Origin: Eopsaltria australis
Lineage: Eukaryota > Chordata > Aves > Passeriformes > Petroicidae
Direction: 5' to 3'
Assembly: GCA_034509425.1 (NCBI GenBank)
Contig: JAVTVJ010000653.1
Location: 62,001 to 126,000 of the forward strand
Length of the DNA stretch: 64,000 bases
Part shown: in pieces, positions 13,311-24,860 of the stretch
Layout of the letters: each line of letters starts with the position of its first letter
How positions within the stretch are numbered: position 1 is the first letter of the stretch
The notes under the pieces: generated by a model
The model's database searches: none
What the model saw: only the letters and a program-made list of their open reading frames with translations
What the model was told of the DNA's origin: nothing
Translations under genes and position numbers: made by a program

Positions 13311-16300
13311 AGTATTAGCCATACAGCCTTTAGCATCTGAGAGAATCAATTAACAAAAATTAATAATGACGGCATTATTTTTTTTTGAAGGGGCCAGAGC
13401 TTTTCCTTGGCTTTTTCTTGTATCTTTTTAGAGATACAAACACAACTTAAAAAAAGAAGTGAGAGGGAAAGCCAACAAAATGACAACAAAACAACTGTTT
13501 GCAACTACTGAAAATATTGCATTAATTGCTCAGCTGCTCTCTTCAGGGCCTCAGACTTTCACCAAATTATACCAAGTGGTGCTAAGTGGGGAGGCTTCAT
13601 CCTGACTGAGGAAGCTCAGATAAACTCATTTATCCATGACACAGTAGGAATCTTCTGTTTCTCCTTCCACCCAAAGTCTCCTGTTTGCACAAATATGTCT
13701 GCAACTGCACCCAAACCTGCAGAGCTTTCTTAAGGCAAAACCCACTCTTCCCCCTCTATAAATAACTCAGGAATCAGTTCATCCTCCTCCCAAATATCCT
13801 TCCCACTCCTGCCGGCAGCTTTGATTTCATGCCTGTCTTCAGAAGCCAGAGTGAATCACCCATTTCCTGCCTCCTAATCCTCACTCCATCTCAAGCCTCT
13901 CTGCAGGTTTTCTGCAGCTCCTTCAGGTAATTCTGCTTTGGGCTCAGTAAGAAAAGCTGCATTAAGATAGGAAAATGCTGAGCAGGTGGCAGTACCATAG
14001 TCTAACACACAGAGAAAGGAATCAAGCTTGTTCCCTCGTGGCTGTTGTATTTTAAACACAATTAAATAATGAAAGAGCATAAATTACAGTCTGGATTTTC
14101 TTGTGTCGTTTTTCCTACCCATGTGGGGCAGAAAACTCCACGTGGGATTTTAGTGTCTCCAGTCTTTGCAATGTGGAATCATGTCATACCCACTCATCCT
14201 GCCAGGTTACTTTATTTAAGTATCAGTAGTTTTGTGAGAATCTCAGGTTTCACATGGGAATAAAAACCCCCAAACCTTAAAAAAGTGAATTTTGGCTGTT
14301 AACGCACCAGAAAGCAAACAAAAGGAAATCACTTGAGGCTCAAGTTTTGAGTGTTTGGGATTTTCAGCATAGGACTGACCCAGTGCAATTTCATGGTCTG
14401 TTTATCCATTCTGTTCTCTACACCATCATGCATTTAACATCAGGTGCTTTCCCTTCCCCAGGCATCTGTGACAAACAGAACATGCTGCAGAGAAAGCAAC
14501 TGCCTCCATAAATCTAATTCAGAGTTTGTGGCTGAGAATCACAGAACTGCGTTAATCAATAAATCATGGTCTGCAAGACAGAAAAATATCTTCTGATGGC
14601 TTCCTTCAAAGCTGTGCACTGGATTCTCCACCCTTTTTCAGTATTTCAGGATTATGCAGCTTCCCTAAAGGCTGTGTGGACCAGCACTGTTATCCTGCAT
14701 AACTGTATCTGGCACTTGACCTGAATATGTTTCTCCCGATTAGGCAGTGACATTCTCATCTGGAAACTCTGTTTGTACATTCAAATTGTTGTCTCAGCAT
14801 AAAGGTGTGCTGGAGTTATTCTGAAAACCCAGATGTGTGACACTGTCTGTATTTCAAAAACTTTAGTTACTAGCATGATTTGGAAGCTGTCACCTCCAGG
14901 TCCCAGAATCTGCTGCACCTTATTCCTCCCAGCACACGTGCTGTCAAGTGATGAGTCTCTATCAAGCTGTGGTGCCAACAAAGAAAAACTTATTAACAGC
15001 TAAATAAGAACTACCCAGTGGTAGCCTGGATTCTTCCAGGTCACAGATGAAGCAGGTCTGCAAAGGAGGCAGAATTCCTGCCCAGCACCTTTTCTCTGCA
15101 GCAAACAGGCGACCTCACTGCCAGGTGCAACAACTTGTTCCCTTTCACAAATACTAAACTGACCTTAACACCCAAATATTCCACTTAACTTAATTCATGT
15201 TGTATATTTGTCGTATTTGCCATGAGAATTGCTCAGTCTCAGATCACGTCTTCTGTATGAAAAAAAACCCCCTGCAACAGCTGCCACTTTGCAGATCAAA
15301 TAAAGGCCATTCAAACCAAAATCATCTCTTGTCTCCTCAGTTCCCCTGGGAAAGGAGGACTTTGTATACAGACCAGAAAGCCAGAAACTCAGCATATGGC
15401 AGAGCAGAAAGCAAGCTCTGCTCCACAAGAACAATTATTTGCCAGTTCCAAAGGTAATACACTGAATATCTGAGCTGACCTTAACTATTAATCCAACACA
15501 GGATGTGAGTAGCTGTGCCTCCAAAAGTCACAAAATGTTCACAGAAATTAATACCACAGAATTAACACAGCTCCACTTTTTACCAATAATTACTCTGAAG
15601 TGCAAAATGCCCAGTTCTCTCATTTTGTGCATTCTACATGGGGGCTGCTAGAGTTTTTGAAGCTGCTCCAGAATTACATAATCACAGAATTAAACAAAAT
15701 CAAATCTATAATCTCTCTGGTTTTAGAAAAAGCTGGCCAAGGGGGGGAAGGAAAAAAAACATAATCACAACTCTAATGATGTAGAAAAAACAAATAAGAA
15801 GTTTTATTTTTAAAAAATTAAATTATATTTACCTACAGAGCTCTGTGCATGGGGTTGGTAGGAATTACTTTTCAAGGCTCTTCTCAAGTAAAATGCTCTG
15901 CACAGCTCAAAGGAAAGGTTATTGCCATGAACTCAAAATGGCACAGCAAATATTTAATTACTGCTTTCTCCAACTCCTAAGCTGTACCTCCAATGTAATC
16001 TTGCCCACTTTTGCCAGAATCTATCAGCATGTTACCTAAATCAAGCAGCAGTATCAAAGACTGATGAAAGGTTTGGAAAAAAAATAAATTCCCTGGCTTT
16101 CTGGGCACTGTGCATCATCTGGGAAAGACATCAGCTAGGTTGGGTGATTGAGCTAAAAATAAAATTTAGAAAGATGCAGATAATTGGGGTCTCCAATTAA
16201 AAGTCTCCTCACTACAACTTCAGCATTTTAAACAGGAGCAGGTGCAGGTAAGAGGATGACTGGCCAGCCCATGTAAGGAGAGAACAATCACTTGCTTGAG

Positions 16301-17149
16301 CAGCCTCATTTTCCATGGAAAGCACTGGATAAACATTCATGGAAGATTTTCACTCCTTTTCAGGACTCCAGTTGGCTACACCCCCCCTACACCCATTTCT
16401 AGGGTATGAAATGAGGATTTCTCTCTAGACTTGCAATCTTTCCCAATAAAATAATTCAGTGACATTGGGTGCTATTTAGATTTCTAGCTCCACTATTTTC
16501 TGCATATATCAATAGTTTTTTTCATGCCCTAATGCCCTGAAGCACTTCCTCCCAGAAATGCCTCCCAAAAGCTGAGGCAAAGACAGACAGACAGCTCTGT
16601 CTGACAGACCAGAGCCTTGGCACCACAATCAGGAAATTCTGCCTTGGACAGGTCACTTTGTCCTCATATGGTGGAAAGAGCTGACATTTTTAGCAATGGG
16701 TTGCCAATGATGATTCTCATCTTACCCACAAGTTTTAAAATAATTAATTAGTTGTGGATTTGCTTTTCTAGTTGTAATAAAGATAATTTCCTTTCTTCAC
16801 ACACTCTGTTCTTTCTACAGTGGTACTACTGCATCTGATGGCCATTGTCTTTCAGTAGTTTCATGAACAGTGGACTCTGCTTTCACTTCAGTTTGGTCTT
16901 AGAAACATTCTTAGAGGGTGTGGGAAGAGCAGGAAGAACAAAACTGAGTTCTCCCTTCTCTCAGGCAGCACTGCAGCCACATGCAATGGTGACCCTGCTT
17001 ACTGTGATAAATTCCAAATAGCAGTCTCATGGTTAGTGGGTTTCTTCCCCACCGCCTGCAATTGCCCACCAGCCATTAAACATTAATACAACATCAGGTC
17101 ACGTTCTCCAATCTGATATTGCTGCTTATCAGCATTGCTGATTGTATTG

Positions 17150-17334
17150 CAGCTGGCAGCACAATCCATCTGAACTGGAATTGGTCATTGATCAGGCTGC
17201 CCAGATGGCAGCTGAATGCCTGGCAGCTCTTTGTGGTGAGGATATCTACTGAGGCTGGCTGGGTCTGCAAAATCATGCCAGAGGTGTCATCTTCGTCCAG
17301 CATTTCCACATTACCAGGTGGATTCTTGCACCTG
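17150..17334. promoter_or_regulatory. E-box cluster, candidate intronic enhancer
   Basis: Six CANNTG motifs occur in 185 bases: CAGCTG (17150), CATCTG (17167), CAGATG (17202), CAGCTG (17209), CAGGTG (17315) and CACCTG (17329). About 0.7 would be expected by chance in random sequence. The cluster lies in the intron that in mammals carries the HS7 enhancer, and neuronal bHLH factors bind such sites. Function is inference only. Confidence 0.3.
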
Positions 17335-18359
17335 GTTTGTTTAAGACTGCATGGCTGCTGTATCCAGACTTGGAGTAAATCTTTTTCCATGTTCAGTATC
17401 ACTGCTGGTCTTTCCCAGCAAAGGAGAAGGGTTTTAGTTTTAATTGAGCAGCCCTGGGTCTGGTTATTTTCACTTCCAGATGCAAAACAGCATTTCCAGT
17501 AGTGATGATAACACTACTCGAATAATAGTGAAAAAGGAACTTGGTGAACATACTTCAGCTGATCTCTTTAATTACCTGCTCAAGGAAATGGCAAATTAAA
17601 TGTAACACATCACTTCTCTCCACCAGAATTTGCCTGAGCTCACAACTTCATGTGACCAACTGGGATGCTATCATTGACACCACAGGAGATTAAAGTTCAA
17701 CCAAAACCTCATCTTCTGGTTTTTTTCCCCTGATTTTTACTTTCTTACTAAAGCATAGCTGTAACTCGTCTGCATCTCATCTGTAATTTCTAAATTTGAT
17801 GTATTGAGTGCTGGAGTTCTATATTCTTCAAGTAGATTTCTATTCAACATTCTAGTTCACAAATACACTTCAGACCCAACCTATATTAGAAGAAACAATA
17901 TTTTCAGGGGGTCACTAAACTTCTCAAACCCCTTATCAAATGCTTTATTATTCTTATACACAGCATCTCTTTCATTGTTTGTGTTTTATTTACTCAGATA
18001 ATGAAAGCCCTCATCTTTCTTTGCTTTTCATTATCTGTTCTGATCAACTCTACAGCAAGATCAGTTCTTGTTTCCTCTTTTTTTGTTTTCACAAGTCTGA
18101 TTCTCTACAAGCACAACAGTCCTTTGTTCTGGACATGTAGCTCCACACATTCAGTCTGTGGTATCCCCAATCCCTTTTGTGGCAGTCTGAGTTCTCAGCA
18201 GCAGAATTGAGTTGAAAATCAAACCTACACAAGCCTCTTCAGGCAGAGCGGTTCCCTGAACCAGCTAATTCTATAGTCAGAGGAGAAACAATGCTGATTT
18301 GATGGAGGACTGGAATATACAGCAAGAACTAAAAGAAAAAGCAAAACAAAAAATCCCAA

Positions 18360-18502
18360 GATTTCATGCAATAGCCTGGATTAGAAGGGACCTAAAATCT
18401 CATTTAATTTCAAAACCATGCCATGGGCAGGGACACCTCCACTACCCCAGGTTGCTTCAAGCCCCATCCAGCCTGGCCTTGAACACTTCAAGGAAAGACC
18501 TA
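18360..18502 (-). mobile_element. CR1 LINE 3' fragment
   Basis: Reverse CR1 end: TTAGAAGGGACCTAAAATCT, CCATGGGCAGGGACACCTCC, CCATCCAGCCTGGCCTTGAA. About 140 bases. Confidence 0.87.
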
Positions 18503-19469
18503 AACAGGTAAAAGCTGATAGGGAACTACATAAAGCCATTCATTTAGTCCACATAACCTCCCTGAAATGCATGCAAGCTCTTCCTAAAGTTGAAACACAG
18601 GTCTTTCTAAAAATTCTAATTACTTGCAGGTAGGACTCCAGACATCAGGACAGAAATCAGCTTCCTAATGTTTCCTTCAAACTGGTTTGTGCAGCTTCTC
18701 TCCATCCTCCACCGAGGGAGGGAAAAAAAAAGAGGAATAGCAGCAAAAATCTGTCATGCTCATGATATCTGCGCGTTACAGACTGGGGATTTTTATTTTG
18801 GTTTCCTAGCAACTCTGAAGGCCAATTCGGCAGTGATTTTATACTGAGCACCAGTTTGGGGTTTGCTTCAGCTCTTCTCAGAGAGAGACTTCAGAATCTT
18901 GAACTGCCTCCTTCTCTCCTTTAATGCAGTCTTAGGCTGGCTGGTGGATTAGTAACACCTACATTTTACTTTTATGTACATTCCATCCTTCAATGATTTT
19001 TTTATTCCACATGAAAAAAATGATGAAGAGCTCTTAAACTAGTACTTAATCAAATTTGTCAGGGGAAGTGAACAAATGGAAAGGAGAATCTGCAGATTAC
19101 AACGAAGCTATCGTCAAAGTAGATCAAAGCCAGAGCTGACCTCACATCATAGCTATGAAGGACCCAAATGCAGTTTCTGCAATGTCTGTTACAAAAACTC
19201 ACTTTCTGTGAATGACAAAAGGAGAAAAACCAGGCAAGAATAACGAGGTTAATTCTAGACCCTGATGAGCACTGAGCTTTTAAAATCACATCTGACATAT
19301 AATTCCAAGATTCATAAAAATGCATCAAGAAATAAACACCCGGAGCATCAGTATTTATGGCTGGGAATATATTTTCCACTGAGAACAGCTCCAAAGCTGG
19401 CAGAAATGCCCAGAGCTTTCCATCATGCTGTCTAGCCAACATGCCTCAGAGAAGATCAGAAGTTGACCT

Positions 19470-19575
19470 GCATGGATTTAGTCTGCACGACCCCCTGGCC
19501 TCCCTGCCAGGGCTGCCAATTAGTTTCAGTTGCGATAGTGTTCTCTCCGATGTGGCAATTCGCCAGCGGGGAACT
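19470..19575. promoter_or_regulatory. CpG-bearing segment in CpG-poor intron, candidate regulatory element
   Basis: Five CpG dinucleotides fall within about 90 bases (GCACGACC, TTGCGATA, CTCCGATG, ATTCGCCAGCGGGG) in an intron where CpG is otherwise sparse. CCAGCGGGGAAC is a partial, weak match to the CTCF core. Retained CpGs suggest either constraint or lack of germline methylation. Confidence 0.25.
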
Positions 19576-21477
19576 GGATTAAGATCACCAAATTACTTTG
19601 CCTGTCAGCCCAGAAGGAAAGCAGTTCTCTTTCCCATTTACAGGTCTTCTGGATAGGTTCAGCTGCAGTTTGAAAGCCTGTGCAGCAGAATGGATGTGCT
19701 GATTTACAGTGTGGAACAACAGGGACGTGCTCTGTTCTGTCTCCAGACTTGGCTGCTGAAAATAGTTTTACTGTCTAGCAGCACCTGCACTCTTCAGAGG
19801 GGAAAAGGCAGGGACCCAGAGCAGCCACCAGCATGTGTGGTCCTTGAGAAACTCTGTCACCTTTCTTGCCCCACAGAAAATCAGTTCAATTAAAAGCAAA
19901 AGGTGATGTTCCTCATGGTGCTTTATTTCTCCTAACTGAAGCCTGGGAATAAACAAAGCAGATAATAGGACACTAATGTTATTAATTTATTTTAATTCTT
20001 TGCTTTCCAGCTGCACATGTGGGAGACTCTGCTACCTACTTAGCATAAATTTGCAGCAAGATAATAATCTACTGAGAGCAGGTAATTTTCACCGTGCAGA
20101 GATGACATTATACATGGTAGCTAGAGAGAACAAATCACCTGGAAACCAAATCAGCAGGGTGGTGCTGGCCCACTCCCCGTGCTGATAGTCTATGCACGCT
20201 GCAGTCACAGGGCTTCTGAGAGAATTTATCCTCTATGTGTGACTGAAGATGTTTGAATCCAGGAATTTGGAGAGGACATGACAGTCTGTCTGTTCTATTG
20301 TAAGGGAGGACAACAGGAGCAGTTCAAAATGGTGCAGTGTGGACAATTCAGCTGCTGTGGTTATTAATTATGACCACTTAACACCACTACAGGTGTGCAA
20401 GTTGATTTACCACTAAAATGACAGCCTGGGAGCACCCTGGATCCCAAATGCAGCACAAGGTAATGAAAAGCAGAGAGCAGGAGGGAAGGGAATGTACTTT
20501 GCCACCACTAATCCCAAGATGTGTTTAATGTGTTATGTTCCTTGGTAAAGAAAATTCCAGTTTGAATTTTGCTTCTCAAAAGCAAAGTTATAACATCTAC
20601 AGACAGGGTTTGAAGGAAAGTTGGGGGAGGAATTGTTCATTCTCCATTTTGCAGTATTATGGTCATATTTTTAATATTTATTTTGCCATTTTTCACTCAC
20701 TGCCTTTGGTCAAAACTTCTTTCATTTTATTCTGTCTTGCAGCATTCTTCCTTTAAACTCGGCTACCACATTCAAGGGATTGTGTGGAACAAAAATATCA
20801 GGAAGTTTAATCAAAGGAACTAAAGAAGGCTCATGGCTTTCCTGGTTCTTTATAAGCATAGTCTGTGTTATGGAATCTCAAGTGCCTCTCAATGCATTAA
20901 AAATCTGCATATGAAAAAGCTGCTGAAACGACTTGAAGATCAGAGCTCGCATCTTGGAAACTGTTTCTTTTTCAAGGTTTGAATAATTTAGCTAGGATAA
21001 GCTATCCAAAGGCCCAGGCACTAGGCCAGGGAGGTGTGGTTACAGGATAAGAAGGCATAACCTGAGGCAAAATCCCTTGGCCAGCTCTAATAACCACAGG
21101 GACAAATGCAGAGAGGGAAGGGCAGAGGACCTCTCTTGCCCTTAATTGTCTAAGTGAGCCTAAGGAGATTAGTTGCACAATTAGGGATCTAATTAGTGCC
21201 ACTCCCAGCTAGGACAGCAGCCTGTTTTCCATGTGCTTCAGTATTATACACCTGGGGTCTGACCTATAAATGGAGTTTGAACTCCCTTTGCAGCCCCTCA
21301 AATCCCACCTCACTCCATGCTACAGGATAGCACACACACCATGAGAGAGTCTGTGAATCCATCAGCACAGAATTTGCTTGTCAGGAAACAAATCTTGCTT
21401 TTTCAAAAACTTCTTTTCAGAGCAGCCCAGAAAGAAGTCAGGTGAGGCAGGCATGAGGCAGAAGTGGGACACAGCAA

Positions 21478-21780
21478 ATCACAGAATAGCTTGGGGTGAA
21501 AGGGACCTAAAAGTTCACAGAGTTACAACCCCCTGCCATGGGCAGGGACTCCTTCCATTATCCCAGGTTGCTCCAAGCCCCCTCCAACCTGGCCTTGAAC
21601 ACTTTCAGGGATGAGGCAGCCACAGCTTCTCTGGGCAACCTGTGCCAGTACCTCACTACCCACTCAAGGAAGAACTTAACATCCAACCTAAACCTACTCT
21701 CTTTAAGTTTGAAGCCAAACCCCCTTGTCCTGTCACTCCACACCCTCATTCTCCTTTCTTGTCCTGTTCCTAGTAACCAA
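21478..21780 (-). mobile_element. CR1 LINE 3' fragment
   Basis: Reverse CR1 starting AATCACAGAATAGCTTGGGG and running through CCAGGTTGCTCCAAGCCCCC and CCCCTTGTCCTGTCACTCCA. Confidence 0.92.
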
Positions 21781-22527
21781 CTCAATAAAAATATAAGCAA
21801 TTTAATTTCATCATATTCAAACCACTTGCAGTCAGTTCTGTTCTAGCTCCAGTCCCCACAGCTTTGTTGTGGGATGACCTGCAGCTGTTAACTGGTTTGT
21901 TCTGGTCACCTCTTGGTGTCTGACCCCAGCATGGTATGCTGAGTGTGGACATTCAGGCTGCACCAAATCTTCTTTGTGTTCTCTGAACCTGTTTTTAAAC
22001 AGAAGCAGCACACTCTTTTTCTCAGCATAAACACATAGGAACAATTTCCACAAGACCACAAAGGGTTTCTCTGGTGTGGTTTTTTCTTGCTTCCTAATCA
22101 ACCCATTTATTTTGCTAGTTGTGTGTGCAAGCTAAGAGGGGATGCTTTTAGGGATGGCTGACTGTAATTACATAAGACAAGAGCAGAGAAGCTGCATTCG
22201 GACTCATTTCCTCCACAGCCAGAGCCTTGATTTTCTGAGAATTAAATCCCCATAATGAAGGGGAAGCCTTTGCGTGCTGCTATTGCTGTTTTACATCTCT
22301 CATTACACCCTCCAAGTGCACACAAGTAATGACCCAATGATTCCAGGGTTTAGCTCTTGAAGTAAAATCAGCATCTCTAGGTCAATGTTACATAAACAGC
22401 CAGAATGTCTGCTGGAAAAACATGCACAAATTGCTTTCTCTGCCTGGTGCAGCCCTCTTCTGATCTGGAGTCTACAAAACCAGGGTGTGGCCAAGAGATC
22501 AGAGAGGTTCAATAGAGAGAAATGTCA

Positions 22528-22870
22528 TTACAGAATCAGAATGGTTTATGTTGGAAGGGGCTTTAAAGACCATCCCATTCTAAGCCCCCGCCAGCAGCAG
22601 GGACACCTTCCACTATCCCACGTTACTCCAAGCCCCATCCAACCCGGCCTTGAACACTTCCAAGGATGGGGATTCTCAATTTCCCTGGGCAACCTGTGCC
22701 AGGGCCTCACCACCCTCAAAAGAAATAATTTCTTCCTAATATCTAATCTAAACCTACTCTGGCATTGTGAAGCAATTCTCCCCTGTCCTGTCACTCCATG
22801 CTCTTGTAAAAAGTCTCTCTCCAACGGCCCAGAGGAACAGGGAGCAGCCTCTGCCTTCCTCCTTAAAAGC
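22528..22870 (-). mobile_element. CR1 LINE 3' fragment
   Basis: Reverse CR1 starting CAGAATCAGAATGGTTTATG, with the ACCTTCCACTATCCCACGTT, CTGGGCAACCTGTGCCAGGG and CCCTGTCCTGTCACTCCATG blocks. The 189-codon ORF across it is not a gene. Confidence 0.92.
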
Positions 22871-23688
22871 AGGGCTTGGGAGCTGCTAAAGGTCAGACTT
22901 CAGGAGCAAAGGGTCTGTAAGCACTGCAGTGAAACAGGAGGGCTGGAGCAATAACTGCACATTGCTCAGGAAATCCTGACCTGATGGACTCTGCATGGCT
23001 CAGCAGGCTGCAAAGGAGCAGGGAAGGAGAGCCCCAAACCAGTCTCACAGTGCTGTTATTCTTCATTCACTCGTGCTGCACTGAGAGCATTTTGGGCCAG
23101 GTGGATGCTGATCAACATCCCCACAGAGCATGCTGTGATAAGAGTAATTTTAATTTTCCTGTTTTTCCTCTTTTTAAGCCAGGATAATGAACACATCCTT
23201 TCCCTTGTGTTCCCAGACTTTGTCTGCCCTGCTCATGTCAGTGGCAAGTTCCTTAAGGCAAGGCTTGTCTTTTGCTATTTGTGTGGGCTTTGTGCAGCAC
23301 CATCTGACCCGAGAGGCACTGCCACACTCCAACGTTAACAACAGACGCTGAAGCAATGCCTGGTTACAAAAATAAACACATGAAAAATACATTTATGACC
23401 CTTGTGTACAGCAAAGTGCTGCTGTAGCAGCATGGGCAGACATCCATTAAGAGAAAATTCAATATCACAGAGTGGTCTGGACTCCCTCAGCCTCTTTTCT
23501 TCCATCACTTGCAATAGAAATACATTCCAGATCAGAATTTCTTAAGGTTACTTAGAAATATCCTAATTTTACCCATCTATTTTCTATCAGACAGTGAATT
23601 GTTTACTGCAAGAGATAACAGGGTTAAACTTCATCTGTGATCATAAATATCATAGCTTGTTTTAGCATTTACTTGAGTATATTTTCTT

Positions 23689-23700
23689 AAAAAAAAAAAA
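23689..23700. repeat. Poly-A run (12)
   Basis: Twelve consecutive A in AT-rich intronic sequence; no retroposed gene copy is visible next to it. Confidence 0.8.
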
Positions 23701-24205
23701 TCATCTAAATAGAATAAAATTAAGCCCACAGTAGCAGAGAAAGAGACAAAAAACAAGCCCCAAACCATGCACACAAAAGCGAGGCACAACAGGGAAAAAA
23801 TAAAGCAGCTGTAACCTCAAGTGGAAACAATTTGATTACCATCAATTCCCTGAAGTACTGACCAGATAAACACTTGTTTAGTTTATAAGTTCTGACAAGA
23901 TCACAACCCAAGGTAGTGCAGCAGCAAGGGAGTGATTTTTCTGTTTATTTATTGAAACTGCTGAGAAAATAATAAAGACAGGAATCAAAATCCATGTCCT
24001 CTGTGTAGCTACAAAATATTACCAGTAGGCAGACAAGGCAAACTCACTGCTATTGTTACCAAAATCACAAAGAACCACATGCCTAAAGCAATGGACAGTG
24101 AAAAAGTTGCTTAGATCTGAAAATCTGACTTTATTATATTTATAAAATAATTTCCTACCAGATGTCTAAGAACTAATCACATCATCTGGCAGACGTTGTA
24201 TTTGT

Positions 24206-24215
24206 CCCCCCCCCC
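24206..24215. repeat. Poly-C run (10)
   Basis: Ten consecutive C followed by TTTTATTTTTTT; prone to length error in assemblies. Confidence 0.8.
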
Positions 24216-24813
24216 TTTTATTTTTTTGCTCAGTTACGAGAAATATTTCTATTTTTTAAGTGCAAATTTAACCTTCATTTTGAGGAAGCAGAAAGATTAT
24301 TACAGGATAGGATGAATTAAGTAGACAATGAGTTATTGCTATTAAACTTTCTCCTAGTGCCTAAATATAGAAATTATAGCCAGATAAACTGCTTACGTAA
24401 AATCTCTTTATCACTTCTTAAAATGATGAAGTCTGGAGCTGCAGCAGCTTTTGTCCACAGTTTCAGAGACTTCTTTCATGTTATTCAGTCACAGAAAATC
24501 TCCAGTCTTTTGCCCCCTGTACTCTTATTCCATTCCTGGTTTCAGAAATTTTGCAGATCCCCAGGATTATTAACATCTCAGCTGGAGCTATCAGTCCTAC
24601 CTTTGAGAAACCTGCATTGAAACAACCACGCCACGTGGGGATCAGAAATTGGACCTGATCTCCAGTTGGGAAAATTCAACAACTGGCTCCAGTCAGGGAC
24701 AAATGTGGGCCTAATCCAAATGGAAGGATGGACAAACACAGGGACTGGACTGAATGATGAGATGCACAAATGCATTCTGGGCCTAATGAGAAAGGTGAAT
24801 TCTTCTCACCAAT

Positions 24814-24860
24814 ATTTGTGAGGTGAAATAAAGAATTTGTGAGGTGAAATCAAGAATTTG
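24814..24860. repeat. Tandem duplication, 21-bp unit, about 2.2 copies
   Basis: The unit begins ATTTGTGAGGTGAAAT and repeats at 24814 and 24835 with one A/C difference, followed by the first five bases of a third copy. Confidence 0.9.

Noticed and set aside
22385..22954. 189-codon plus-strand ORF
   Set aside because: It runs antisense through a CR1 3' fragment, and such ORFs recur in several CR1 copies of the window.
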